A DNA stretch of 64,000 bases from Myxococcales bacterium (GTDB lineage: Bacteria > Myxococcota_A > Bradymonadia > UBA7976 > UBA1532), in the NCBI GenBank assembly GCA_020633435.1, contig JACKDP010000009.1:1-64000 (forward strand), written 5' to 3'. The translations under genes were made by a program, and so were the position numbers. Shown in pieces: positions 1 to 7,659 of the stretch. Under the pieces are notes generated by a model. It was not told the origin of the DNA. It saw only the letters and a program-made list of their open reading frames with translations, and did not search any database. Each line of letters begins with the position of its first letter. Within the stretch, counting starts at the first letter, position 1.

Positions 1-1
1 G

Positions 2-850
2 CCGCCCGCCCTCGACTGCGAGTACCGGGCGACGGACTTCGACGCCGCGCTGCGCGAGTACGACGTCATGGGCCAGCCCGCCGACCGCCTGGCGTTCGAC
101 ATCCCCGCGCTGCCCGACCCCGCCCTCGTCGAGGCCGCGACGCTCGTCTTCTCGGCCTACGACCTCGACCACCCCGGCGAAGAGGGCACCATCGTCGTCA
201 ACGGGCAGGGCCCCTTCCCCATCCCCGCCGACGCCGGCCTCGACAACATGGAGAGCGACGCCCAGGTGGACGTGACGGGCACGACGGTCGCCGGGCGCAA
301 CCGCGTGGAGTTCGGCCCCAGCGCCACCCAGCCGCGCACCTTCTTCCGCATCGGCCGCGTCGCCCTGCGGCTGCGCGCCCGCGTCGCCGCCTGCCAGGAG
401 GCCCCGCCGCCGCCGCCGGCCGAGGCCGTCGTCCGCCGGGTGGGCTACCGCGACGCCCGCTACACCCAGCGCGTGAACTGGGTCGTCCGCTGCAATGACT
501 ACGCGTTCACCGCCCGGGGCGACGAGCACATCCCCGACGACTGCGACGGCCGGTACGCCCCCGACGACAGCCGCCGCGGCACCGCCATCTTCTCGTTCCC
601 CGGCGTCGTCCCCGCCACCTACGAGGTGGTCATCCGCTCCCGCCACACCGCCAACCGCAACCCCCGCGGGGCCCTCTTCATCGTCGATGGCGAGGAGCGC
701 CGCATCAGCCAGGTCTCCGACCGCGACCGCACCGACGACGTCTGGGGCCAGAAGCACCTGGCGGGCGACGTCGAGGTCATCCTCGACAGCAGCCGCGAGG
801 GCGAGAGCGACTCCATCATCGCCGTCACCCTGCGCCCCGTCGGGCCCTGA
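2..850 (+). CDS. C-terminal part of a secreted beta-sandwich-rich protein, function unknown
   Basis: The open frame runs in from the left edge, so the N-terminus is missing; the first in-window ATG (68) is not taken as the start because the frame upstream of it reads equally well (CEYRATDF...). Two segments can be seen: residues about 1-125, with alternating hydrophobic strands ending in RVALRLRARVAAC, and, after a Pro/Ala-rich linker (PPPPPAEA), a second all-beta segment with TYEVVIRSRHTAN and GALFIVDGEERRI. The second resembles carbohydrate-binding or golvesin-like sandwich modules, but this is only a shape-level similarity. Paired Cys residues suggest an extracytoplasmic protein. The next gene is 160 bases away and has its own promoter candidate, so no operon link is implied. 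Confidence 0.6.
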   Translation, partial: PPALDCEYRATDFDAALREYDVMGQPADRLAFDIPALPDPALVEAATLVFSAYDLDHPGEEGTIVVNGQGPFPIPADAGLDNMESDAQVDVTGTTVAGRNRVEFGPSATQPRTFFRIGRVALRLRARVAACQEAPPPPPAEAVVRRVGYRDARYTQRVNWVVRCNDYAFTARGDEHIPDDCDGRYAPDDSRRGTAIFSFPGVVPATYEVVIRSRHTANRNPRGALFIVDGEERRISQVSDRDRTDDVWGQKHLAGDVEVILDSSREGESDSIIAVTLRPVGP

Positions 851-942
851 GGGTGGCTGCTTGAGTGACCACCGGGTGGCGGATCGAGGCGCCGACGTCT
901 CGCCCGGCGCCGTACAAACCCTGGAATTCCCTCGGAATCTGC

Positions 943-957
943 TGGCCCGACCCTTGC
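943..957 (+). promoter_or_regulatory. Candidate sigma54 (-24/-12) promoter of the PP2C gene
   Basis: The sequence TGGCCCGACCCTTGC has the GG and GC doublets at the exact -24/-12 spacing and differs from the consensus TGGCACG-N4-TTGC at one position. It lies 54 bases upstream of the phosphatase ATG, with a good ribosome binding site in between. RpoN-type promoters need an enhancer-binding activator; none is visible in the window. Confidence 0.55.
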
Positions 958-1010
958 GTTCAGATCCCACGTCAACCGGAGCCCGAGGCTCCCTGGATCA
1001 GGAGGCAGTC

Positions 1011-1766
1011 ATGCAGCTTCAGAGCATTGGTCGGACGCACGTCGGTCGGGTTCGCGCGCACAACGAGGACAGCCTGCGCGTGGATCGGGATCACAACCTC
1101 TTCATCGTCGCCGACGGCGTGGGCGGCAACGCCGCCGGCGAGCTCGCGTCCGCCCTGGCGGTGGAGACGGTAGCGGAGTTCTTCCGCGCCAGCAGCGCGG
1201 ATGCCGATCTGACGTGGCCATTCAAGCCCGACGAGGACGACCTCGATGGCAGCCGGATGGTGGTGGCCATCCGCCTGGCCAACCGCCGCGTCTTCGAGGC
1301 CGCCACCCATGACCCGGCCACCCGGGGCATGAGCACGACCGTCGCGGCCTGCCACTTCGTCGGCGACCGGGTGTACGTGGCCCATGTGGGCGACAGCCGC
1401 GTCTACCGCCTGCGGGGCGGGGCCATCGAGCAGCTCACCGAGGATCACTCGCTCCTCAGCCTCATGCGCCGCGAGCGCAAGATGACGGAGGAGGAGGTGG
1501 CGCGCTTCCCGCTGAGCAACGTCATCCTGCGGGCCGTGGGGGCCCAGCCGGACGTCGAGGCCGAGGTCCAGAGCTTCCCGGTGAAGCCGGGCGATCTGTA
1601 CCTGATCTGCAGCGACGGCCTGTCGGACATGGTCAAGGATCCCGCCATCGCGGCCATCGTCGCCGCCAGCCGGGGCCTGGAGGCGATGTGCGACGCGCTC
1701 ATCGAGGCCGCCAATGAGAACGGCGGCCGCGACAACGTGACGGCGCTGCTGGTGCAGACCCGGTGA
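1011..1766 (+). CDS. PP2C-family serine/threonine protein phosphatase
   Basis: A 251-residue single-domain PP2C (PPM) phosphatase of the Stp/PrpC type, which removes phosphate from Ser/Thr residues using two metal ions. Family motifs are in order: RAHNEDS near residue 20, the metal-binding VADGVGG near 38, TTVAAC, VAHVGDSRVYR near 125, LTEDHS, ICSDGLSDMV and the C-terminal NGGRDNVTALLV. The open frame extends upstream, but the start at 1011 is chosen because AGGAGG lies 6 bases before it and homology begins at once. The stop overlaps the GTG start of the following oxygenase gene. It probably counteracts Hanks-type kinases; one is encoded at 41937-44522, but a direct pairing is inference. Confidence 0.93.
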   Translation: MQLQSIGRTHVGRVRAHNEDSLRVDRDHNLFIVADGVGGNAAGELASALAVETVAEFFRASSADADLTWPFKPDEDDLDGSRMVVAIRLANRRVFEAATHDPATRGMSTTVAACHFVGDRVYVAHVGDSRVYRLRGGAIEQLTEDHSLLSLMRRERKMTEEEVARFPLSNVILRAVGAQPDVEAEVQSFPVKPGDLYLICSDGLSDMVKDPAIAAIVAASRGLEAMCDALIEAANENGGRDNVTALLVQTR

Positions 1767-2914
1767 CGACGCCCTTCGTCGAGCGCTACCACCACCGCGC
1801 GGCGGCGCGGGCCGAGTTCGGCGCCCTCGCCGACGCCTACGCCCGGTTCTACCGGGTCGGCGATCCCCTCGCCGACGCCGTCGCCGCGTGGCTCGCCACC
1901 GACCGCGGCGGCCGGGCCGCCCTGCGCGCCGCGCTCGCCCAGGGCCCCGGCCCCGCGACCCCCGCCCCGCTCGCCGCCTTCGTGGACGCGGCCTGGACGG
2001 TCCCCGGCTGGGTCGACTTCCCTCGCATGCGGGCCGGCGCCCACCTGCAGCAGCGCCTCGGCCGCCTGGGCCTCATGATCCTGGGCGCCTGGGGCCTGGT
2101 GAACGGCTACCACAGCGCCCCGGCCGTCAAGCCGCTCGTCTTCACCGGCCAGCTCGAGCGCCTGGCCCGCCGCCGCCTGGCCGAGACGTCCCACTACGTG
2201 CTCACCGCCACCGCCGACGACGCCCTGCGCCCCGGCCGCCCGGGCTGGCAGGCCTCCCTGCACGTCCGCCTCATGCACGCCACCGTGCGCCGCATGATCC
2301 GCGAGCGCGGCGGCTTCGACGAGGACGCCTGGGGCCTGCCCATCAACCAGGCCGACATGGCCGGCACCCTCGTCGAGTTCTCGGCCTTCATCATCCTCGG
2401 CGCCCGCCAGATCGGCTTCCGCGTCACCGAGGAGGAGGCCGAGGGCCTGGTGCACCTCTGGCGCTACGCGGGCTACCTGGGCGGCGTGCACGCCGATCTG
2501 CTGGCCCACTTCGACACCGCGCCCCGCCTGGAGCGCCTGGCCCACCTCATCAAGGCCGTCCAGCCGGGGCCCGACGCCGACTCCGTGGCCCTGACCCACG
2601 CCATGCGCCGCACCATCACCGAGGGCCTGACCGGCCGCGAGCGCCTCGCCGCCGACCTCGTCCTGCGCTACCACGACGGCCTGTCCTGGGCGCTGAACGT
2701 GCCGCCCATCGCCGCGGATCTGCAGGTCCCCCACCGCCGCTGGCGCCACGTCGTCCGGGCCGGCCGGCCCCTCATCCGGGCGGCCGAGGCGGCGCGCCGC
2801 TGGGTGCCAGGGCTCGACGCCGCCGCCGCCCGCAGCGGGCGCGCCGCGACGGACGCTGACGTGGCCCGGCTGCTCGACGGCGTGGGCCCCGCGTTCGAGG
2901 CCCGGCGGGTCTGA
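1763..2914 (+). CDS. MpaB/DUF2236-family oxygenase (latex-clearing-protein-like)
   Basis: A 383-residue protein of the oxygenase MpaB / rubber oxygenase family (formerly DUF2236), heme-binding enzymes for which few substrates are known. Supporting segments are LVNGYHSAPAVKPLVFTG and the R-x-x-H pattern of VRLMHATVRRMI, followed by the helical LPINQADMAGTLVEFS that is typical of the family. It has no signal peptide, so it is probably cytoplasmic. The GTG start overlaps the PP2C stop by 4 bases (GTGA), implying translational coupling. The physiological substrate cannot be told from sequence. Confidence 0.8.
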   Translation: MTTPFVERYHHRAAARAEFGALADAYARFYRVGDPLADAVAAWLATDRGGRAALRAALAQGPGPATPAPLAAFVDAAWTVPGWVDFPRMRAGAHLQQRLGRLGLMILGAWGLVNGYHSAPAVKPLVFTGQLERLARRRLAETSHYVLTATADDALRPGRPGWQASLHVRLMHATVRRMIRERGGFDEDAWGLPINQADMAGTLVEFSAFIILGARQIGFRVTEEEAEGLVHLWRYAGYLGGVHADLLAHFDTAPRLERLAHLIKAVQPGPDADSVALTHAMRRTITEGLTGRERLAADLVLRYHDGLSWALNVPPIAADLQVPHRRWRHVVRAGRPLIRAAEAARRWVPGLDAAAARSGRAATDADVARLLDGVGPAFEARRV

Positions 2915-3036
2915 CGCGTCCGATGTCAGATCTGTCGTGGTCACATGCACTTGCATTTGGTGACCTGCTTGACCATTCTCCGCGGTCGCGCCGGGGCTGC
3001 CCCCGGTCACCGCTCACTCGCCACCCGGAGGCGCGC

Positions 3037-5018
3037 ATGCGAACCCGCTCCCTGACCGTCATCCTGCCCGCCCTCTGTCTGGGCCTCCCCCTCGCCGCCT
3101 GCCAGGAAGACGACGCGGGCGGCGGCCAGGGCCTCTCCATCACCGGCGGCGCCGACGGCGCCGTGGACGCGCTCCCCATCGGGGGCGGCGAAGGCGGCGG
3201 GGCCGGCGGCCAGGGTGGCCAGGGCGGCGGCGCGGGCGGCGCGGGTGGCGGCGCCGGTGGGGCCGGCGGCGGCGCGGGCGGCGCCGGTGGTGGCGCCGGT
3301 GGGGCCGGCGGCGGCGCGGGTGGCGCGGGCGGCGGCGCTGGTGGGGCCGGTGGCGCGGGCGGCGGCGCCGGTGGGGCCGGTGGCCAGGTGGCGCTGGCGG
3401 CAACCCCGTCCAGGCCGGCGCCCTCGGCGCCCCGTGCGAGCAGGACGCCGACTGCGACGGCGGCCTCTGCATCACGGCCCTCCCGGGGGGCTACTGCAGC
3501 CAGGACTGCTCGGCCGACGGCTGCCCCGACGGCGGCAGCTGCTGGAACCTGGGCGACAACCTGAGCGCCTGCCTCCTGAACTGCCAGGCCAGCAACGAGT
3601 GCCGCCGCGGCGATGGCTACATCTGTGATGGCGACAACACCTGTTTCCCCGGCGAGGAGATGCAGCCTCCCGGCGACGGCGACGTGGGCGCCCCGTGCCA
3701 GGGCAACGCCGACTGCGCCGGCGGGTCCTGCGTGCGCGACGGCTTCCCCGACGGCTACTGCGTGCAGTTCGGCTGCGACGACGCCAGCCCGTGCCCGGCC
3801 GGGGCCGAGTGCTTCCAGCTCCAGGGCGGCGACACCGTCTGTCTCGACACCTGCCGCAACGCGGCCGAGTGTCGCGACGGCTACGCCTGCCGGCCCGACA
3901 TCTCCGCCTGCATGCCCGGCTGCACCGCCGATGACTGCCCCGACGGCACCATCTGCACCGAGGAGGGCCTCTGCGAGGAGCCGCCCTGCACCCCCAACTC
4001 CTGCGCCGAGGGCACCATCTGCGCCGACAGCGGCCGCTGCGTGATCGACATCGGCGCGCCCCCCGCCGGCCCCGTGCCCCAGTGCGACAACATCCCCGAC
4101 TGGCGCTGCGAGGGCGGCGAGGCGAACTGCGGCCAGCTCATCCAGTTCATGCCCAACCAGGGCCCCGGCTACTGGGACTACCCGGCCAACGGCGAGACCA
4201 ACGCCAACCAGTACCGCAGCTGGGCCCGCCGCGACGCGGTGATGCTGGCCAAGTACGCCGCCGCCATGACCGAGTGCCGCACCCGCGGCTGGGCCTTCGG
4301 CAACGGCGGCCCCGTCTGCATCGGCGACTGCTCCGAGCAGAACGGCGCCATCCCCGGCACCTCCGTGGGCTCCCCCGGCCACCCCGAGGGCACGCACACC
4401 AACGGCTATGACATGGACATGGGCTACTTCCAGGTGAACACCGACAACAACTGGATGCGCCCCATCTGCGACCACTACGAGAACGGCCGCGAGGCCTACC
4501 ACTGCACCGGCGAGCCCTACGCCCTCGACCCCTGGCGCACCGCCATGTACCTGGGCTTCTTCCACCACAGCCCGCAGACGCGCGTCATCGGCGTGGACGG
4601 CCGCGTCGGCGGCCTGGTGGACTCCGCCATGGACCAGCTCTGCGAGGCCGGCTACATGGACGGCGGCGCCTGCGTCGCCCGCACCCGGAAGATCACCTAC
4701 GAGCCCACCAACGAGGGCCGCGGCTGGTTCCTCTTCCACCACCACCACTGGCACATCAGCCTCACGACGCGCCGCAACGCCGGCCTGAACAGCTCGGCCG
4801 GCGCGGGCGAGGCCTGCCTGCGCGCCGACTGCGGCGAGGCCGAGTGGCCCATGGGCACCCCCTACGCCCTGCGCCGCCTGCCGGGCCTGCTGGAGCGCCG
4901 CCTCGGCCTCGCCACCCCGGCCCACGCCGCCATCACCTCGACGTGGACGCTGGAGCAGCTCGACCTCCTGCAGGACATCGAGCGCCTCGACGGGGCCGAC
5001 GGCGCCGCCGAGGACTGA
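3037..5018 (+). CDS. Cys-rich lipoprotein with MepA-like (LAS) peptidase domain, apparent frameshift near 3385
   Basis: The start at 3037 gives a lipoprotein signal (MRTRSLTVILPALCLG, lipobox LAAC), then a Gly-Gly-Ala tract of about 60 residues. The frame then dissolves into nonsense, while the downstream reading continues in another frame. Inserting one G near 3385 restores GGAGGAGGN and joins the two halves. The second half has Cys-rich modules (GAPCQGNADC, CTADDCPDGTICTE, CAEGTICADSGRC) and a C-terminal domain with GTHTNGYDMDMG and FHHHHWHISL. These match the H-x3-G-x-D-x-D and H-x-H zinc ligands of LAS enzymes such as MepA, VanX and VanY. It probably cleaves peptidoglycan peptides from the cell surface. 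The break is either an assembly error or a real null/phase-variable state. Confidence 0.72.
3184..3384 (+). repeat. Gly-Gly-Ala coding repeat tract
   Basis: Imperfect tandem 9-base units of the form GGN-GCN-GGN encode a Gly/Ala linker between the lipid anchor and the Cys-rich part of the lipoprotein. Similar tracts occur in the lipoproteins at 27.9-28.2 kb and 57.2-57.4 kb. The reading frame is lost at the downstream edge of this tract. Confidence 0.85.
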
Positions 5019-5053
5019 ACGGGACGGGCGAAAACATCAGTCCTTTCGGGACC

Positions 5054-6304
5054 ATGCGCGCCTGGCTGGCCCTCGGCCTGCTGCTCTGGGTGGCCCCCGC
5101 GGCCGCCCACCGCAACTACACCCGCCCCGATCTCCACGTCACCTGCAAGGTCGGCCAGGGCGCCCTGCTCTGCGGGCTCTCGCTCCCCGAGCGGGTGCTG
5201 GCCCAGATCCTCGGGCACCCCGTGGCCTTCGCCACGCTCCCCGATCCCGCCGCCCAGGTGGCCCTGCGCGACGAGCTGGCGGCCGTCCTCCGGCGGGCCA
5301 ACCCCGTCTCGCTGGACGGCCGGCGCGTCGACCCGGAGGTCCGCGAGACCACGTTCCTGCTCGACCTGCCCCATGACGCCCTCGCCGACGCCCCGACGGC
5401 CCCCGACGTCCGCCTGCACCAGAGCGGCTTCAACGTCGTGCGCATCGTCCTGGCCCGGCCCTTCACCAGCCCACCGAAGCAGATCGCGTTCACCTGGGAC
5501 CTGGACGCCGCCTACACCACCACGAGCCCCGACGAGGTGCCGGAGCCGCGCCTGCCGGTCATCCCCGTGAACCTGCTGTACGAGGGCCAGTGGACGTCCT
5601 TCGAGCACACCCCGGAGGAGCCCGGCTTCACCTGGCACGCCCCGCAGACGACGCCGGCGCCGGCCCCCCCGCCGCCGCCGACCCCGGTGCCCGCGACGCT
5701 GCCGGCCTGGCAGGTGGCCCTCGGCCTGGCCGCCGCGCTCCTCGGCCTCGCCGCGCTCCTGCGCCGCCGCCGGGGCCTCGCCCGCGCCACCCTGGCCACC
5801 GGCGTCCTCGCCGCGGCGGCCGCGTGGCCGGTGGCCGCCGTCGAGATCCCGCTCCCGTGGACGCGCCTGGCCAGCCCCGGCCCCGCCGAGGCCCGCCAGA
5901 TCTTCGAGGCCCTGCACCGCGGGGTCTACCGCGCCTTCGACTTCGCCCAGGAGGACGCCATCTACGACGCCCTCGCCGGCAGCGTCGATGGCCCCCTGCT
6001 CGACTGGATGTACGGCGAGATCTACCGCGGCCTCATCCTGCAGGAGGGCGGCGGCGCCGTCGCCCGCGTCGACGATGTGATCATCACCGACACCACCCTG
6101 CTGCCCCCGCCCGACGCCGACGCCGCCGCCTTCCAGATCCGCGCGAGCTGGCAGGTCGTCGGCACCGTCGAGCACTGGGGCCACGCCCACCAGCGCACCA
6201 ACGCCCACCAGGCCGTCTTCACCATCGATCGCCGCCCCGGCGGCTGGCGCATCACCGCCATGCGCCCCGAGGCCCAGGCCCGCGTCGTCCCACCCGATCG
6301 TTGA
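5054..6304 (+). CDS. Exported membrane protein with C-terminal soluble domain, function unknown
   Basis: A 416-residue protein with a clear signal peptide (RAWLALGLLLWVAPAAA then HRNY), an exported N-terminal domain of about 175 residues and a Pro-rich spacer (PAPPPPPTPVPA). A membrane segment (QVALGLAAALLGLAALL) and an Arg cluster follow, then a second hydrophobic stretch and a C-terminal domain from about residue 265. That domain contains FEALHRGVYRAFDFAQED, VDDVIITDTT and a WQVVGTVEHWGHAH strand; similar domains occur in uncharacterised planctomycete-type proteins, and the fold may be NTF2-like. The start at 5054 begins the signal peptide; longer upstream reading is shadow of the previous gene. 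I do not recognise a catalytic motif. Confidence 0.72.
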   Translation: MRAWLALGLLLWVAPAAAHRNYTRPDLHVTCKVGQGALLCGLSLPERVLAQILGHPVAFATLPDPAAQVALRDELAAVLRRANPVSLDGRRVDPEVRETTFLLDLPHDALADAPTAPDVRLHQSGFNVVRIVLARPFTSPPKQIAFTWDLDAAYTTTSPDEVPEPRLPVIPVNLLYEGQWTSFEHTPEEPGFTWHAPQTTPAPAPPPPPTPVPATLPAWQVALGLAAALLGLAALLRRRRGLARATLATGVLAAAAAWPVAAVEIPLPWTRLASPGPAEARQIFEALHRGVYRAFDFAQEDAIYDALAGSVDGPLLDWMYGEIYRGLILQEGGGAVARVDDVIITDTTLLPPPDADAAAFQIRASWQVVGTVEHWGHAHQRTNAHQAVFTIDRRPGGWRITAMRPEAQARVVPPDR

Positions 6305-6335
6305 CGCCCCGGCCGTTCACGCGGAAGATGGTCGG

Positions 6336-6761
6336 ATGCGCCCAAGCCAGCTCCTCTGCGCCGCCACCCTGCTCGCCGCCAGCCCGGCCAACGCCGCCGG
6401 CGCGGGCGACGCCATCGCGCTGCCGGTGGGCGGCATCCTGGCCGCCGGCGTCATCGGGGGCCTCGGCACCACCCTCATCCTGGCCGTCAGCGACGGCGAG
6501 GTGCACCCCGCCCTGCGCAACATCGGCCTGGGCTGCGCCGCCATCAACGTGACGGCGGGCACCGCCGGCCTCATCGCCAGCCGCTACCTCGACGACGACG
6601 ACCCGAAGACGCTGGTGACGATCGGCGCCTCCACCGTCCTGGCCATCGGCCTGGCGGGGGGCCTCCTGAGCCTGCTGGCCGACACCTACACCCCGGCGGG
6701 CAACGCCCAGGTCACCCCGCTGCCCGGCGGGCTGGCCGCGTCCTGGCACGCGACGTTCTAG
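6336..6761 (+). CDS. Small exported membrane protein, function unknown
   Basis: A 141-residue protein with a signal peptide (RPSQLLCAATLLAASPANA) and three further hydrophobic segments (GGILAAGVIGGLGTTLILAV, CAAINVTAGTAGLIA, STVLAIGLAGGLLSLLA), so probably an inner-membrane protein with a short C-terminal tail. It follows the previous gene by 31 bases and is likely co-transcribed with it. The gap to the purine genes is 106 bases. No family is recognised. Confidence 0.6.
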   Translation: MRPSQLLCAATLLAASPANAAGAGDAIALPVGGILAAGVIGGLGTTLILAVSDGEVHPALRNIGLGCAAINVTAGTAGLIASRYLDDDDPKTLVTIGASTVLAIGLAGGLLSLLADTYTPAGNAQVTPLPGGLAASWHATF

Positions 6762-6831
6762 ACCCGGCGCCCCAGGCCGGCCCCCGGGTCCGTCACACGA
6801 CTGTCACCGATCTGGCACCTGCCCGACCCGT

Positions 6832-6851
6832 GGCCCCCCTACAAGGGGGCC
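6832..6851 (+). promoter_or_regulatory. G+C-rich hairpin in the leader of the purine genes
   Basis: GGCCCCCCT-ACA-AGGGGGCC can fold into a stem of about eight pairs (one C unpaired) ending 16 bases before the purQ start, next to its GGGAGGGG ribosome binding site. It could influence translation or be a terminator remnant of the upstream gene. It has no resemblance to a purine riboswitch. Confidence 0.25.
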
Positions 6852-6867
6852 CTCCACGGGAGGGGTC

Positions 6868-7650
6868 ATGCTCAAGCGTCCCCCAGCGCTGGTCCTCCAG
6901 GCACCCGGGTCCAACCGCGACCTCGCCGCGGCGCGCGCCCTGACGCTGGCCGGGGCGGCGCCCACCCTGCTCACCGTCGGCGAGCTCGTCGAGGCCCCCG
7001 AGCGCCTCGCCGACTTCCGCTTCCTGCTGCTGCCCGGCGGCTTCTCCTTCGGCGATGACCTGGGCGCCGGCCGCCTCTGGGCCGCGACGCTGCGCGACCG
7101 TCTGGCCGAGCCCCTGGCCCGCTTCGTCGAGGCCGGGCGCCCCATCCTCGGGATCTGCAACGGCTTTCAGGCCCTCGTGAAGCTCGGCCTGCTGCCCGGT
7201 CGGCGCGCCCTCTTCGAGGCCGAGGTCACCCTCACCCACAACGCGTCCGGGCAGTTCGCGTGCCGCCCGGTCTTCCTCACGCCCGAGCCCGGCACCCGCT
7301 CGATCTTCTGCCGGGCCCTCACGGCCCCCATCGTCTGCCCCGTCGCCCACGGCGAGGGGCGCCTCGCCGCCTCCCCCGCCACGCTGGCGGCCCTGGAGGC
7401 CGAGGGCCTGGTGGCCCTGCGCTACGCCCGGGCCGACGGCGGCCCGGTGGCGTGGCCCGACAACCCCAACGGGTCCCCCGGCCACATCGCCGGGCTGTGC
7501 AACCCGGCGGGCAACATCCTGGGCCTCATGCCCCACCCCGAAGACCACGTGCTGCCGACGCAGCACCCGGGCTACCTGCGCGGTGCGTCCGGCCACTCGG
7601 GGCTGCCGCTGTTCCAGGCGGGTGTCGCGCACGCCCTTCAGCTCGACTGA
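6868..7650 (+). CDS. purQ: Phosphoribosylformylglycinamidine synthase, glutaminase subunit PurQ
   Basis: A 260-residue class I glutamine amidotransferase that releases ammonia for FGAM synthesis by the large subunit encoded at the other end of this gene run. It has LLLPGGFSFGDDLGAG, the nucleophile Cys97 in ILGICNGFQ and the catalytic His in LMPHPEDHV near residue 225. At 260 residues it is a little longer than small PurQ proteins of about 225. The start is preceded by GGGAGGGG. It is the first gene of the purine directon, and purA follows after 9 bases. Confidence 0.92.
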   Translation: MLKRPPALVLQAPGSNRDLAAARALTLAGAAPTLLTVGELVEAPERLADFRFLLLPGGFSFGDDLGAGRLWAATLRDRLAEPLARFVEAGRPILGICNGFQALVKLGLLPGRRALFEAEVTLTHNASGQFACRPVFLTPEPGTRSIFCRALTAPIVCPVAHGEGRLAASPATLAALEAEGLVALRYARADGGPVAWPDNPNGSPGHIAGLCNPAGNILGLMPHPEDHVLPTQHPGYLRGASGHSGLPLFQAGVAHALQLD

Positions 7651-7659
7651 GGAGACGTC

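Noticed and set aside
2920..3036. Sigma54 promoter TGGTCACATGCACTTGC upstream of the lipoprotein at 3037
   Set aside because: The GG to GC spacing is two bases too long for RpoN recognition.
3184..3384. Possible CRISPR or minisatellite array
   Set aside because: Repeats are short, contiguous and keep coding periodicity for Gly-Gly-Ala; there are no unique spacers.
4730..4760. Run of four His resembling an affinity tag or vector sequence
   Set aside because: It sits in the expected H-x-H position of the LAS peptidase domain within native coding sequence.
2772..4925. Long minus-strand open frame opposite the oxygenase and lipoprotein genes
   Set aside because: Its translation is Ala/Val/Gly/His-rich with a long Ala-Pro-Pro run that is simply the complement of the Gly-Gly-Ala tract; G+C-rich sequence keeps all frames open.
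6762..6867. Purine riboswitch or PurR operator before purQ
   Set aside because: No conserved purine-aptamer core or recognisable PurR box; only a short G+C-rich hairpin is seen.
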